Shown: one piece after another, positions 44,101 through 51,161 of the stretch
How positions within the stretch are numbered: position 1 is the first letter of the stretch
Layout of the letters: the number at the start of each line of letters is the position of its first letter
Assembly: GCA_944387035.1 (NCBI GenBank)
Contig: CALXDJ010000004.1
Coordinates: 1 to 64,000 of the forward strand
DNA from: an uncultured Oscillospiraceae bacterium
GTDB lineage: Bacteria > Bacillota > Clostridia > Oscillospirales > Oscillospiraceae
Length of the DNA: 64,000 bases
Reading direction: 5' to 3'
Position numbers and translations under genes: made by a program
The notes under the pieces: generated by a model
Database searches by the model: none
Seen by the model: the letters and a program-made list of their open reading frames with translations, nothing else
Told to the model about the DNA's origin: nothing

Positions 44101-44313
44101 TGTGAAGCGTTCCAGCAGCCGTACCGCAATGGGTCCCTGATTTATCAGATTTCCGGAAGCGTGGGTGCAGCCCTGTTCCCGGATGACGGCAAAGACTACA
44201 AAACACTGCTGGAACATGCGGATGAGGCGCTTTATGAGGCAAAAAACCGCGGAAAAGGCCGGTATATGCTTTATGGGCAGTTCCCGTATCCGAAAGAGAA
44301 TGGAGAGCAGTAA
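41140..44313 (+). CDS. Membrane sensor GGDEF-EAL-PAS-GGDEF protein (c-di-GMP turnover)
   Basis: 1,057 residues. A membrane segment (about 10-31), an extracytoplasmic sensor (about 32-280, Cache-like by layout) and a second membrane segment (281-302) come first. A degenerate GGDEF domain follows (310-467, CGDVF in place of GGDEF), then a complete EAL phosphodiesterase domain (488-730; EALIRW, NLSRQN, ELTET, DDFGTG, IKLD, QGFYF). A PAS-like domain (about 767-880) and a canonical GGDEF cyclase domain (887-1047, YGGDEF) end the protein. RQTD five residues before GGDEF is an intact inhibitory I-site. Both synthesis and breakdown of c-di-GMP are thus possible in one protein. The start is ATG 41140 behind GGAGGTG. 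First gene of a four-gene operon; the next starts 11 bases on. Confidence 0.92.
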   Translation: MHRNSQKLHIFTKIFFAFLFLVVVTVSVLLFRNSLQIHSFIEWRTSVYLTDVTYQIVDKVNGRIEQSVQTLRMLRDSAILFESPQVESFLERKKSFAGYDDLRLFSTPEEAKAWLEEAYPGVYMDTEMALKGETQLLFAPDQDAMIYCVSDTSDEDLAVIIGIKTQETLKKLLNNECFNGQGTSFAVTRDGQAITTPGRIDLYQELRKLQTGHTSDEDIALLEQMEADAHAGKSGTMLFEDIGAKGVMIRYEPLDYSGWYIITIIPANIISMETESLSNYNLFLTAIVIFLLFISMLGLTISHQKNQKKLSQLAFCDELTGGMNDTSFRMTAQRYMKEQEGQYVLVSMDIQDFKMINQVYGTQEGNRTLRYVYRTLLSQLRSDEPMARNCGDVFFFLLKNRDKTTICTRLLKIYEAVNKFNQELKEPYYLELYFGIYQPESGDEALADMQEKANIARKHKKGDDRYRYNFYDEEVQKRNIREKELMGMVDYSLRNGDFLIYLQPKVQLENNRIAGAEALIRWKHPELGMLSPAMFIPSAERYRLISQLDLFVFEEVCRTLARWKAEGRELLPISVNLSRQNMDTPNFLDDYRKLCKKYDVNPNLIEFELTETILFEDPQGIKCFIDEMHASGFQCSLDDFGTGFSALGLLNDLDVDAIKLDQSFFRGKNDTRRGRYIVESILRLAAQLHIRTVAEGIDELRQVEYLRQAACDMIQGFYFFKPMPVEEFEAAAYEDQHLRTLAPPQQNAGSGESQELSAAWNPSTEKNIILFSYFLDEDKVVFSVPFSPVLKNQTTIQNATALFRSSDLIHKNDRTDFFRAVERCRRERVWVESTLRFYLTDGRYEWLETHLHLHKNTYAAMGGETITGILVDMAGWKSELNRWKEKANRDALTGLYNREFFEHYVRLKLRSEELNTAALIFIDVDDFKQANDRLGHAFGDDILCCMAKRILGVFRQTDIAARYGGDEFVVFVPSVGREILETRLQQLCEAFQQPYRNGSLIYQISGSVGAALFPDDGKDYKTLLEHADEALYEAKNRGKGRYMLYGQFPYPKENGEQ

Positions 44314-44324
44314 GAGGAGAGAGT

Positions 44325-44915
44325 ATGTATTCTTTATTATTGGGGATGCTGGGCTTTTTGCTGTTTTTCTTATATGATGTCAACAGCTTTACTTGGCGTT
44401 CCCGGCTGCTTCACAAATCGTTTGCCCTTGGAGTGACGCTTCTGGCGGCGGCAACAGTGCTGGATCTGGCAGCAGCTTTGCGGATGGGGGCGTTTTCTGG
44501 ATTGAAAGATTTGATTCTGCTGGTCGCAGGGGCTCTTTGCTTGGCGGCTCTGGTATATTGCCTGTTTTTTGCGCTGCCCTTTGCAGAAACGTATCAAGAT
44601 ACAGACGGACCGCCTGCGGTATGTGACCGCGGTGTTTATGCGCTTTGCCGCCATCCTGGTGTACTGTGTATGCTTGGGATGTATCTGTTTTGGGGGTTGG
44701 GAGCACTGCCCGCAACCATGCTGCGCAATGGCCTGATTTTTTCGGGATTCAACACCGTGTATGTCTGCTTCCAGGACCGCATGACCTTTCCCAGGACCTT
44801 TCCGGACTATCCGGATTATCAAAAGAATGTTCCGTTCTTAATCCCGACCGGTGCAAGTATTCGGGCAGCATGGCGGACCAGACGCAGGTCTGCAGAAGAG
44901 GAGGGGAGCCCGTGA
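44325..44915 (+). CDS. ICMT/PEMT-like integral membrane protein
   Basis: 196 residues with four to five hydrophobic segments. The C-terminal half has the layout of isoprenylcysteine-carboxyl/phospholipid methyltransferases: GVYALCRHPGVLCMLGMYLF (compare the RHP motif) and then FPDYPDYQKNVPFLIP. The Arg-Glu-Glu that normally precedes the last motif is replaced by FQDRM, so methyltransferase activity is uncertain. It has a good ribosome binding site (GAGGAGAG) and overlaps the next gene by four bases (GTGA), so it is translated with the GH3 gene. Substrate unknown. Confidence 0.65.
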   Translation: MYSLLLGMLGFLLFFLYDVNSFTWRSRLLHKSFALGVTLLAAATVLDLAAALRMGAFSGLKDLILLVAGALCLAALVYCLFFALPFAETYQDTDGPPAVCDRGVYALCRHPGVLCMLGMYLFWGLGALPATMLRNGLIFSGFNTVYVCFQDRMTFPRTFPDYPDYQKNVPFLIPTGASIRAAWRTRRRSAEEEGSP

Positions 44916-46555
44916 GATTTCAGGAAAAACTTCGGAAGTATTCCAAAAAGGAACTTTGGGACGAGTATTGCGGTTTTCTGACACTCAAACCGGAAGAATT
45001 TATGCGCATTCAGCGCAGACTCCTGCAGGAGCAGATGGAGTTGTGGTCTTCCAGCGCGCTGGGGCAAAGCATCCTGAAGGGAAAGTATCCTCGTACCATT
45101 GAGGAGTTTCGTCAGATTGTGCCCTTGACGACCTATGATGACTATGCGCCGCTCCTGCTCTCCCGGCAATCCAAGTCCCTGCCGGCAGACCCCGTACTCT
45201 GGATCCAGACGACTTGGGAGGGCGGTGTGCATCCCCTGAAAGTGGCGCCTTATACCAAGGGAATGCTGGATACGTTCAAGCATAATGTGATTACCTGCTT
45301 GATGCTGGCGACCAGCCGGCAGAAAGAGGATTTTGACATCAATGTCACAGACCACATGCTCTATGCCCTGGCCCCGCTGCCCTATGCCACAGGCCTTTTG
45401 CCTCTGTTGTTTGCAGATGAGATCGATATTGAATTTTTGCCCCCGGTGAAAGAAGCCATGGACATGTCCTTTAAGGAGCGGAATATCCAGGGATTCAAGC
45501 TTGGAATGAAGAAGGGAATCGAGTACTTCTTTGGCTTGGGGAGTGTGCTCTACTATGTCAGTCAGGGGCTGACCTCCATGCAGGAGGGGGAGAGAAAGGG
45601 ACTGCTGGGAAAGCTGCGCAGTGTTTCTCCCACTACCATGGGACGGTATCTGGTGGCCAAACGCAAATGCCGGAAAGAACACCGGCCGCTGCTGCCCAAG
45701 GATCTGTTCCAACTGAAGTGCTTTATGTGCGCGGGGACGGATAACCGCTGCTATAAGGATGATTTGGAAAAGCTTTGGGGCATCCGTCCCATGGAGATTT
45801 TTGCCGGTACGGAACCGACCTGCATCGGATGTGAGACCTGGAGCCGGGAGGGTGTGTACTTTTTCCCCGACGCCTGTTTCTATGAGTTCATCCCGGAACG
45901 GGAGATGGAGAAGAACATGGCGGATCCGACGTATCAACCTTCTACGGTACTTTGGGACGAAGTGGTGGCCGGCGGTGTATACGAGATTGTGCTGACCGTT
46001 TTCAAAGGCGGCGCTTTTGCCCGTTACCGGGTGGGGGATGTATTCCGCTGCATCGGGATTGGCAGCAAGACCGAGGGAAACGAGATTCCGCGCTTCCAGT
46101 ACATCGATCGGGTGCCGCAGGTGATCGATATCGCCGGATTTACCCGCATTACAGAAAATTCCATCAATCAGGCCATCAAACTTTCCAGGCTACCCATCGA
46201 GAACTGGACAGCCAAAAAGGAGTTTACGCCGCAGAACCGGCCGTACATGCATCTGTACGTGGAAATGGAGCGCACCATGCTGACCACCAGCGCGGTCAGT
46301 CTGCAGGTTTTGCAGGAGCAGCTGGGTGTGTATTTCAAGTACATGGATCAGGATTATCAGGATCTCAAAAAGATCCTGGGAATTGATCCGCTGAAAATTA
46401 CACTGGTCAAATGTGGAACGTTTGCAGCTTACCGCAAAAAATTTGGCGCGGATATCCGAAAGATGAATCCGGAGAGCTGCGAGATCAACGATCTTCTGGA
46501 ATGCCATAGCCACGAGGGCATAGGAAGGAGGGGACAGATTTATGAGTGGGTATAG
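44912..46555 (+). CDS. GH3-family (acyl-adenylate-forming) protein
   Basis: 547 residues resembling GH3 acyl-acid amido synthetases, adenylating enzymes that couple carboxylic acids to amines or amino acids. The C-terminal nucleotide motif FARYRVGDVFRC and the FAGTEPT segment (compare the family's G-x-S/T-E) are clear. The N-terminal Ser/Thr-Gly-rich ATP loop is divergent: QTTWEGGVHPLKVAPYT keeps the Lys but not the usual SSGTT. Activity may therefore be altered. There are no membrane segments. The start is GTG 44912 behind AGGAGGGG, overlapping the upstream stop; its end overlaps the next gene by 14 bases. It is tightly coupled with two c-di-GMP enzymes. The product is unknown. Confidence 0.78.
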   Translation: MRFQEKLRKYSKKELWDEYCGFLTLKPEEFMRIQRRLLQEQMELWSSSALGQSILKGKYPRTIEEFRQIVPLTTYDDYAPLLLSRQSKSLPADPVLWIQTTWEGGVHPLKVAPYTKGMLDTFKHNVITCLMLATSRQKEDFDINVTDHMLYALAPLPYATGLLPLLFADEIDIEFLPPVKEAMDMSFKERNIQGFKLGMKKGIEYFFGLGSVLYYVSQGLTSMQEGERKGLLGKLRSVSPTTMGRYLVAKRKCRKEHRPLLPKDLFQLKCFMCAGTDNRCYKDDLEKLWGIRPMEIFAGTEPTCIGCETWSREGVYFFPDACFYEFIPEREMEKNMADPTYQPSTVLWDEVVAGGVYEIVLTVFKGGAFARYRVGDVFRCIGIGSKTEGNEIPRFQYIDRVPQVIDIAGFTRITENSINQAIKLSRLPIENWTAKKEFTPQNRPYMHLYVEMERTMLTTSAVSLQVLQEQLGVYFKYMDQDYQDLKKILGIDPLKITLVKCGTFAAYRKKFGADIRKMNPESCEINDLLECHSHEGIGRRGQIYEWV

Positions 46556-49097
46556 CTGGATTTCTGTTATTTCGCTCTTTTGCTATCTGTTCCTGTTTAT
46601 GACGTTCCTGGCGGTGAAAAAAGAACAAAAGGTCATCTATACCTTCATGGCACTGCTGGTGGTGCTGATCCTTTGGAGCGGCGGTTCTTTCGCCATGCGG
46701 ACACAGCTCTGGCCATCGGTGAACTTTTGGCACTATGTTTCGGTGTGCGGCATCATGCTGCTGCCGGTGATGTTTTATCATTTTACACTGGATTTCCTGG
46801 AGGAGAAGCGAGGCCACGGCCGTGTAATCTGGCTGTTGGTGTTTGTGGGAATGCTGGTGTTCAACCAGTTTACCAATTTGCTGATCCCGACGCCCCAGGT
46901 CGTGGCACAAAATGGACATCTGGAGTTCATTTACGAATACGGGTGGCAGGTTTACATCGTCTTCGCCATGGCCATTTTGTGCATGGGGCAGATGATCTTC
47001 CTGATTTACCGGCACAGCAAGGGGGATCCGGTGGTATTTCATCAGCTCCTGCCGATTATCCTGGGCGTTGTGGCGCTGATTGCCGGTCACGCATTGGCCA
47101 CGCTCCCGGTCTTTTTGGGATTCCCGTTGGATATCCTGTCCGGTGTGATCAATGCCTGCCTGCTGTTTTACGCGCTGTATCAAAAACGGCTGTTCCAGAT
47201 GACCATGCTGATCTCCCGGCCCAACTGCTTCATTATGGCGCTGATTGCCGGCGTGGTGATATCGTACCGCTTTGTATTGCCGCTGCAGGCATTTTTGACT
47301 CAGAAGGTCGGCTTGCAGCATACGCACGCCATGATCCTCATGGCTATGGCGCTGATGATGGTGATTGGGCTGCTGTATCTGCTGATTGCGTCGTTTTTCA
47401 ACACACTCTTTGTGCGCAGCGGACAGCAGCAAAGCGAACTGATGGCTGCATTCAGCCAGGAGATTACCCGCCTTCTGCTGGTGGGTGACATTTTGCAAAA
47501 GCTTTCCGATGTCATTCAGGAGGCGGTGGGCTCCCAGAGAATTTTTGTGCTGATCCGCAGCGGTGAAATGTATAAAATCGTCTATACTGCCAGCCCGCTG
47601 GAGGAGAAAAATTTTACGTTCTCTCAGGACCATCCGCTGGTTACTTATTTTAAGGAGCATACTGGCTGCATCTTATATCGGGAATTTGCCAGAACAACGG
47701 TCTACCGGGGAATGTGGGAGAGCGAAAAGCAGCTGTTCGCCGCATTGGAGCTGGAGTGCTTCTGTCCTCTGGTGTGTGAAAATGAACTGCTGGGCCTGAT
47801 GCTGTTGTCAAAAAAGAAAAATCATGTGGCGTATCACGTTGGTGATTTGAATTTTTTGCAGTCCATTTCCACGATTTGTGCCATTGCCCTGAAAAATTCG
47901 TGCTTGTATGAAAAGGCATTGGATGAGGCCCGGCGGGATGAGTTGACGGGGCTGATCAGCCGAAAATACTTCTATGAGCTGCTGGATCAGGAGTTTGACA
48001 AAGCGGGGAACTCCGCCCTATCCTTGTGTGTGCTCAATATTGATGACTTTAAGCTTTATAACCAGTTGTATGGAACGAACGAGGGAGATCTGGCTCTCAA
48101 GCGGGTGGGCGAAATCCTGGCTGCCAGTGTTGGGGAAAATGGGTATGCTTCCCGGATTAACGGCAAGGAGTTTGCACTGATTTTGCCGGGATATGACACC
48201 TATTCCGCCAAAATGCTCTCGGAGAATATTGCCCGGCAGATCGGGGACATCAACAGCCGGGAAAATCGGATCGGCAGCCGGCTGACCGTGAGCATCGGCA
48301 TTTGTGCTGCACCATATATGGCATCCAATGCCCGGGAATTGCTCAAAAATGCAGATGCAGCCGTATATAGTGTGAAACGCTCGGGGAAAAACGGCATTCT
48401 GATGTACTCGGAAGAAAGTTATGGACAGGCCATGGAGCGGACACGGCACCAGAGCGGGTACAATGAGCATGCCAGCACGATTTATGCCCTGACGGCCGCC
48501 ATTGATACCAAAGATCATTATACCTTCCAGCACTCACAGAATGTGGCGTACTACGCCGTTGAACTGGCCAAGGCAGCCGGATTGGATGCGTCTCTGGTGG
48601 AGATTGCCAAAGAGGCGGCTTTGCTCCACGATATTGGCAAGATTGGCGTTCGGGAGGATATCCTCAACAAAACCGGCAGCCTGACGCCGGAGGAGTATGA
48701 AATCATGAAATCCCATGTGGATAACGCAGCCAATATCATCCGCTATCTGCCGTCACTGGATTATGTGATTCCAGGGGTCCTTTCTCATCATGAGCGGTAT
48801 GACGGACGGGGCTACCCCAGAAAGTTGGCTGGGGAGGAGATCCCGGTAATCGGCCGGATTTTGTGCGTGGCGGATGCGTTTGATGCGATGACATCTTTCC
48901 GCGCCTATAAAAAGCCGGTTCCCGTGGAACGGGCGGTAGAGATCTTAAAAGAGGAGTCTGGGCAACAATTTGATCCCAATTTGGCGGGGATTTTCATTCA
49001 GCTGGTAGAAGACGGAAAAATCGAACTGCAGGCTAAGACAGCCGCCGAAATTTTTTCCAATAACCAGACAAATTCTGAGGGAGTTTATACTGCTTGA
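46542..49097 (+). CDS. 7TM-GAF-GGDEF-HD-GYP membrane phosphodiesterase
   Basis: 851 residues. Seven to eight hydrophobic segments (about 5-285) form an N-terminal 7TM receptor-like module of the histidine-kinase type. A GAF-like domain follows (about 310-440), then a GGDEF domain whose signature is degenerate (INGKEF, about 538-543). The C-terminal HD-GYP domain (about 640-830) has HDIGKIGV and HHERYDGRGYP, the catalytic marks of a c-di-GMP (or cGAMP) phosphodiesterase. The degenerate GGDEF probably serves as a GTP or c-di-GMP sensor. The ribosome binding site is GGAAGGAGGGG. Last gene of the operon; a palindromic terminator follows. Confidence 0.9.
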   Translation: MSGYSWISVISLFCYLFLFMTFLAVKKEQKVIYTFMALLVVLILWSGGSFAMRTQLWPSVNFWHYVSVCGIMLLPVMFYHFTLDFLEEKRGHGRVIWLLVFVGMLVFNQFTNLLIPTPQVVAQNGHLEFIYEYGWQVYIVFAMAILCMGQMIFLIYRHSKGDPVVFHQLLPIILGVVALIAGHALATLPVFLGFPLDILSGVINACLLFYALYQKRLFQMTMLISRPNCFIMALIAGVVISYRFVLPLQAFLTQKVGLQHTHAMILMAMALMMVIGLLYLLIASFFNTLFVRSGQQQSELMAAFSQEITRLLLVGDILQKLSDVIQEAVGSQRIFVLIRSGEMYKIVYTASPLEEKNFTFSQDHPLVTYFKEHTGCILYREFARTTVYRGMWESEKQLFAALELECFCPLVCENELLGLMLLSKKKNHVAYHVGDLNFLQSISTICAIALKNSCLYEKALDEARRDELTGLISRKYFYELLDQEFDKAGNSALSLCVLNIDDFKLYNQLYGTNEGDLALKRVGEILAASVGENGYASRINGKEFALILPGYDTYSAKMLSENIARQIGDINSRENRIGSRLTVSIGICAAPYMASNARELLKNADAAVYSVKRSGKNGILMYSEESYGQAMERTRHQSGYNEHASTIYALTAAIDTKDHYTFQHSQNVAYYAVELAKAAGLDASLVEIAKEAALLHDIGKIGVREDILNKTGSLTPEEYEIMKSHVDNAANIIRYLPSLDYVIPGVLSHHERYDGRGYPRKLAGEEIPVIGRILCVADAFDAMTSFRAYKKPVPVERAVEILKEESGQQFDPNLAGIFIQLVEDGKIELQAKTAAEIFSNNQTNSEGVYTA

Positions 49098-49116
49098 GTT
49101 CCATATCATGTGGACG

Positions 49117-49146
49117 AAAATCCGCCGGCAGCTGCCGGCGGATTTT
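49117..49146 (+). terminator. Terminator of the c-di-GMP operon
   Basis: A perfect 30-base inverted repeat: 49117-49131 is the reverse complement of 49132-49146, beginning AAAATCCGCCGG and ending in TTTT; the loop forms within CAGCTG. Confidence 0.9.
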
Positions 49147-49235
49147 TCTGTAATGAGCAAAAAAAGGTAGCATTCGCCGGAAAATGAGGGTATCATAGTT
49201 TCATTGCTGTGAGTCTGTGGAAAGTGAGGGCAACG

Positions 49236-49901
49236 ATGGATGGAGAATTTTTGACCAAGACGGTCCTTTTCCAGGGAACGACTCCGCAGGAGGCTGAGCA
49301 GATGCTCTCATGCCTGGGAGCCCAGCGGCGTGTGTTTCCAAAAGGTGCATATGTCTACCACGCCGGGGAGCCTGTCCGGGCGCTGGGGGTGGTGCTTTCA
49401 GGCAGCGTTTCCATAGAAAGTGATGACTTCTGGGGAAATAAGAGTATCCTGGATCGGGTGGAAGCCGGCGAAGTGTTTGCCGAGACCTATGCCTGTATTC
49501 CGGAAGAGCCGCTGATGGTCAGCGTAGTGGCCGCCGAGCCGGCACAGATTCTGTTTTTGGAAGTTGAGCGGGTACTGCATACCTGTCCGGATGCTTGCCG
49601 GTATCATACGCGTCTGATCGAAAACCTGCTGCGGATTTCCGCCCGGAAGAACCTGAACCTGTCCCGGCGGATCTTTCATACGTCTGCCAAGACGATCCGG
49701 GGACGATTGCTGTCCTTTTTGTCCTATCGGGCAGCCCAGAGCCAGGAGGCATGGTTCACGATTCCGTTTAACCGCCAGCAGTTGGCGGATTATCTGGGAG
49801 TAGACCGCAGTGCCCTGTCCAATGAGCTCAGCAAAATGCAGCGGGAGGGGCTTTTGCAAGTAGAGAAGAACCGGTTTCGCCTGTTGGCTGGGCCCCTGTA
49901 G
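49236..49901 (+). CDS. Crp/Fnr-family transcriptional regulator
   Basis: 221 residues. An N-terminal cyclic-nucleotide-like beta-roll (about 10-115, with KGAYVYHAGEPVRALGVVLS) and a C-terminal Crp-type helix-turn-helix (about 160-221, RQQLADYLGVDRSALSNELS). No Fnr-type Cys cluster is seen, and the Arg/Glu pair that binds cAMP is not obvious, so the ligand is unknown. The start is ATG 49236 behind GTGAGGG; the open frame extends 27 bases further up to a GTG. It follows directly after the c-di-GMP operon terminator and precedes a DUF4317 gene without a terminator between them. Confidence 0.88.
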   Translation: MDGEFLTKTVLFQGTTPQEAEQMLSCLGAQRRVFPKGAYVYHAGEPVRALGVVLSGSVSIESDDFWGNKSILDRVEAGEVFAETYACIPEEPLMVSVVAAEPAQILFLEVERVLHTCPDACRYHTRLIENLLRISARKNLNLSRRIFHTSAKTIRGRLLSFLSYRAAQSQEAWFTIPFNRQQLADYLGVDRSALSNELSKMQREGLLQVEKNRFRLLAGPL

Positions 49902-50005
49902 CCAGGGCGGCTGGGAAGGAGCAGGATCCTGCATGGTGCAGGATGGAACGTGAAATCAATACGGAACCACGCCGGGCACTCCGGCCAAACAAATAGGAGG
50001 AACGC
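49902..50005 (+). other. Short spacer with GCAGGAT repeats
   Basis: The spacer contains ATCCTGCA (49926-49933) facing TGCAGGAT (49937-49944), an 8-bp hairpin with a TGG loop, plus an extra GCAGGAT at 49921. No T-tract follows. It could be a regulator site or a weak RNA structure. Confidence 0.3.
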
Positions 50006-51145
50006 ATGAACGAAAAGGAAATCTCGGAACTGCGGCGGCGCTTTCGGGCAGATAAAAGCAACATTGCCCGGGTGTGCGGATGCTGTGTGAATGAAAAACG
50101 GGAGATCATCTCCCGCTTCGACCAGTCTCTGGCTCTCATGGGGCAGGAGGATGCCGGGCGGGTGCAGGGACTTTTGCGCAAGTCCCTCAGCGGTACCCTG
50201 GACCGGAATTTGGTGGATATCCCGTTTGAGACGTCACAAGTGGCTGGCGGAGAGGAGCACGGGCTGCTCATGACACTGCGCAGTTCCCAGCTGCGGGACG
50301 AGCAGGCGCTGGATACTTTTTTTCAGAGAGCAGCCCAGAGTTTGGAACTGGAGGGAAACTATCTGATCCTCCTGGCCTTTGATGCATATGATGTGCCGTA
50401 TCGCTCCCGGGATGGGCTGAAACAGGAGGATGCCTCCGAGGAGGTGTTTTCCTACATCGTATGCAGTGTCTGTCCGGTGAAGCTGACCCGGGAAACCCTG
50501 GGATTTTCCGCAGATGAAAACCGCCTGTGTACGTTGGCGGCCGATTGGGCGGTTGCAGCACCGGAAACGGGATTCCTGTTTCCGGCTTTTGACGGACGGA
50601 GCACCAATTTGTACAATGCCTTGCTTTACACCAAGGATACTGCCCGCAGCCAGGAGGGATTTGTCAAAGCGGTATTTGGGACACCGGCACCGATGCCTGC
50701 CCAGGAGCAGATGGAGACCTTCCACACCATTTTGGCAGATACGCTTTCCGATGCGTGCAGTTATGAGGTGGTCCATGCCGTCCACGACCAGCTCCGGGGA
50801 TTGATGGAGGAACACAAGGCGGCCCATGTGGAGGAGCCGCTGACCGTAACGGGACAGTCGGTGGGCCAGGTGCTCTCGGCCTGCGGCGTGGAGCCCCAGC
50901 AAGTGGAGGCCTTTGAGCGCCAGTGTGATGCGGCTTACGGCACCGGTGCGGATCTGAGTCCCCGGAATCTGGTGGACCCCAAGCAGCTGGAGCTGCGGAC
51001 GCCGGATGTGACCATCCGGGTCAGTCCGGACCGGGGAGATCTGGTGGAGACCCGGATCATCAATGGCGCGCGGTACATCCTGATCCGGGCGGAAGAAGGC
51101 GTGGAAGTCAACGGCGTCCAGGTCCGCATCCGGGACGAGCAGTGA
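50006..51145 (+). CDS. DUF4317 family protein
   Basis: 379 residues. I recognise the family from the N-terminal block MNEKEISELRRRF..RVCGCCV, the LEGNYLILLAFDAYDVPYRS segment and ETGFLFPAFDGRSTN. Function is unknown; it is a soluble protein without signal peptide or membrane segments, widespread in Clostridia. The ribosome binding site AGGAGG is ideal. The glycosyltransferase-MarR fusion gene begins 16 bases downstream, so the two are probably co-transcribed, possibly with the upstream Crp-family gene. Confidence 0.85.
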   Translation: MNEKEISELRRRFRADKSNIARVCGCCVNEKREIISRFDQSLALMGQEDAGRVQGLLRKSLSGTLDRNLVDIPFETSQVAGGEEHGLLMTLRSSQLRDEQALDTFFQRAAQSLELEGNYLILLAFDAYDVPYRSRDGLKQEDASEEVFSYIVCSVCPVKLTRETLGFSADENRLCTLAADWAVAAPETGFLFPAFDGRSTNLYNALLYTKDTARSQEGFVKAVFGTPAPMPAQEQMETFHTILADTLSDACSYEVVHAVHDQLRGLMEEHKAAHVEEPLTVTGQSVGQVLSACGVEPQQVEAFERQCDAAYGTGADLSPRNLVDPKQLELRTPDVTIRVSPDRGDLVETRIINGARYILIRAEEGVEVNGVQVRIRDEQ

Positions 51146-51161
51146 TCAAAGGAGGACGGAT

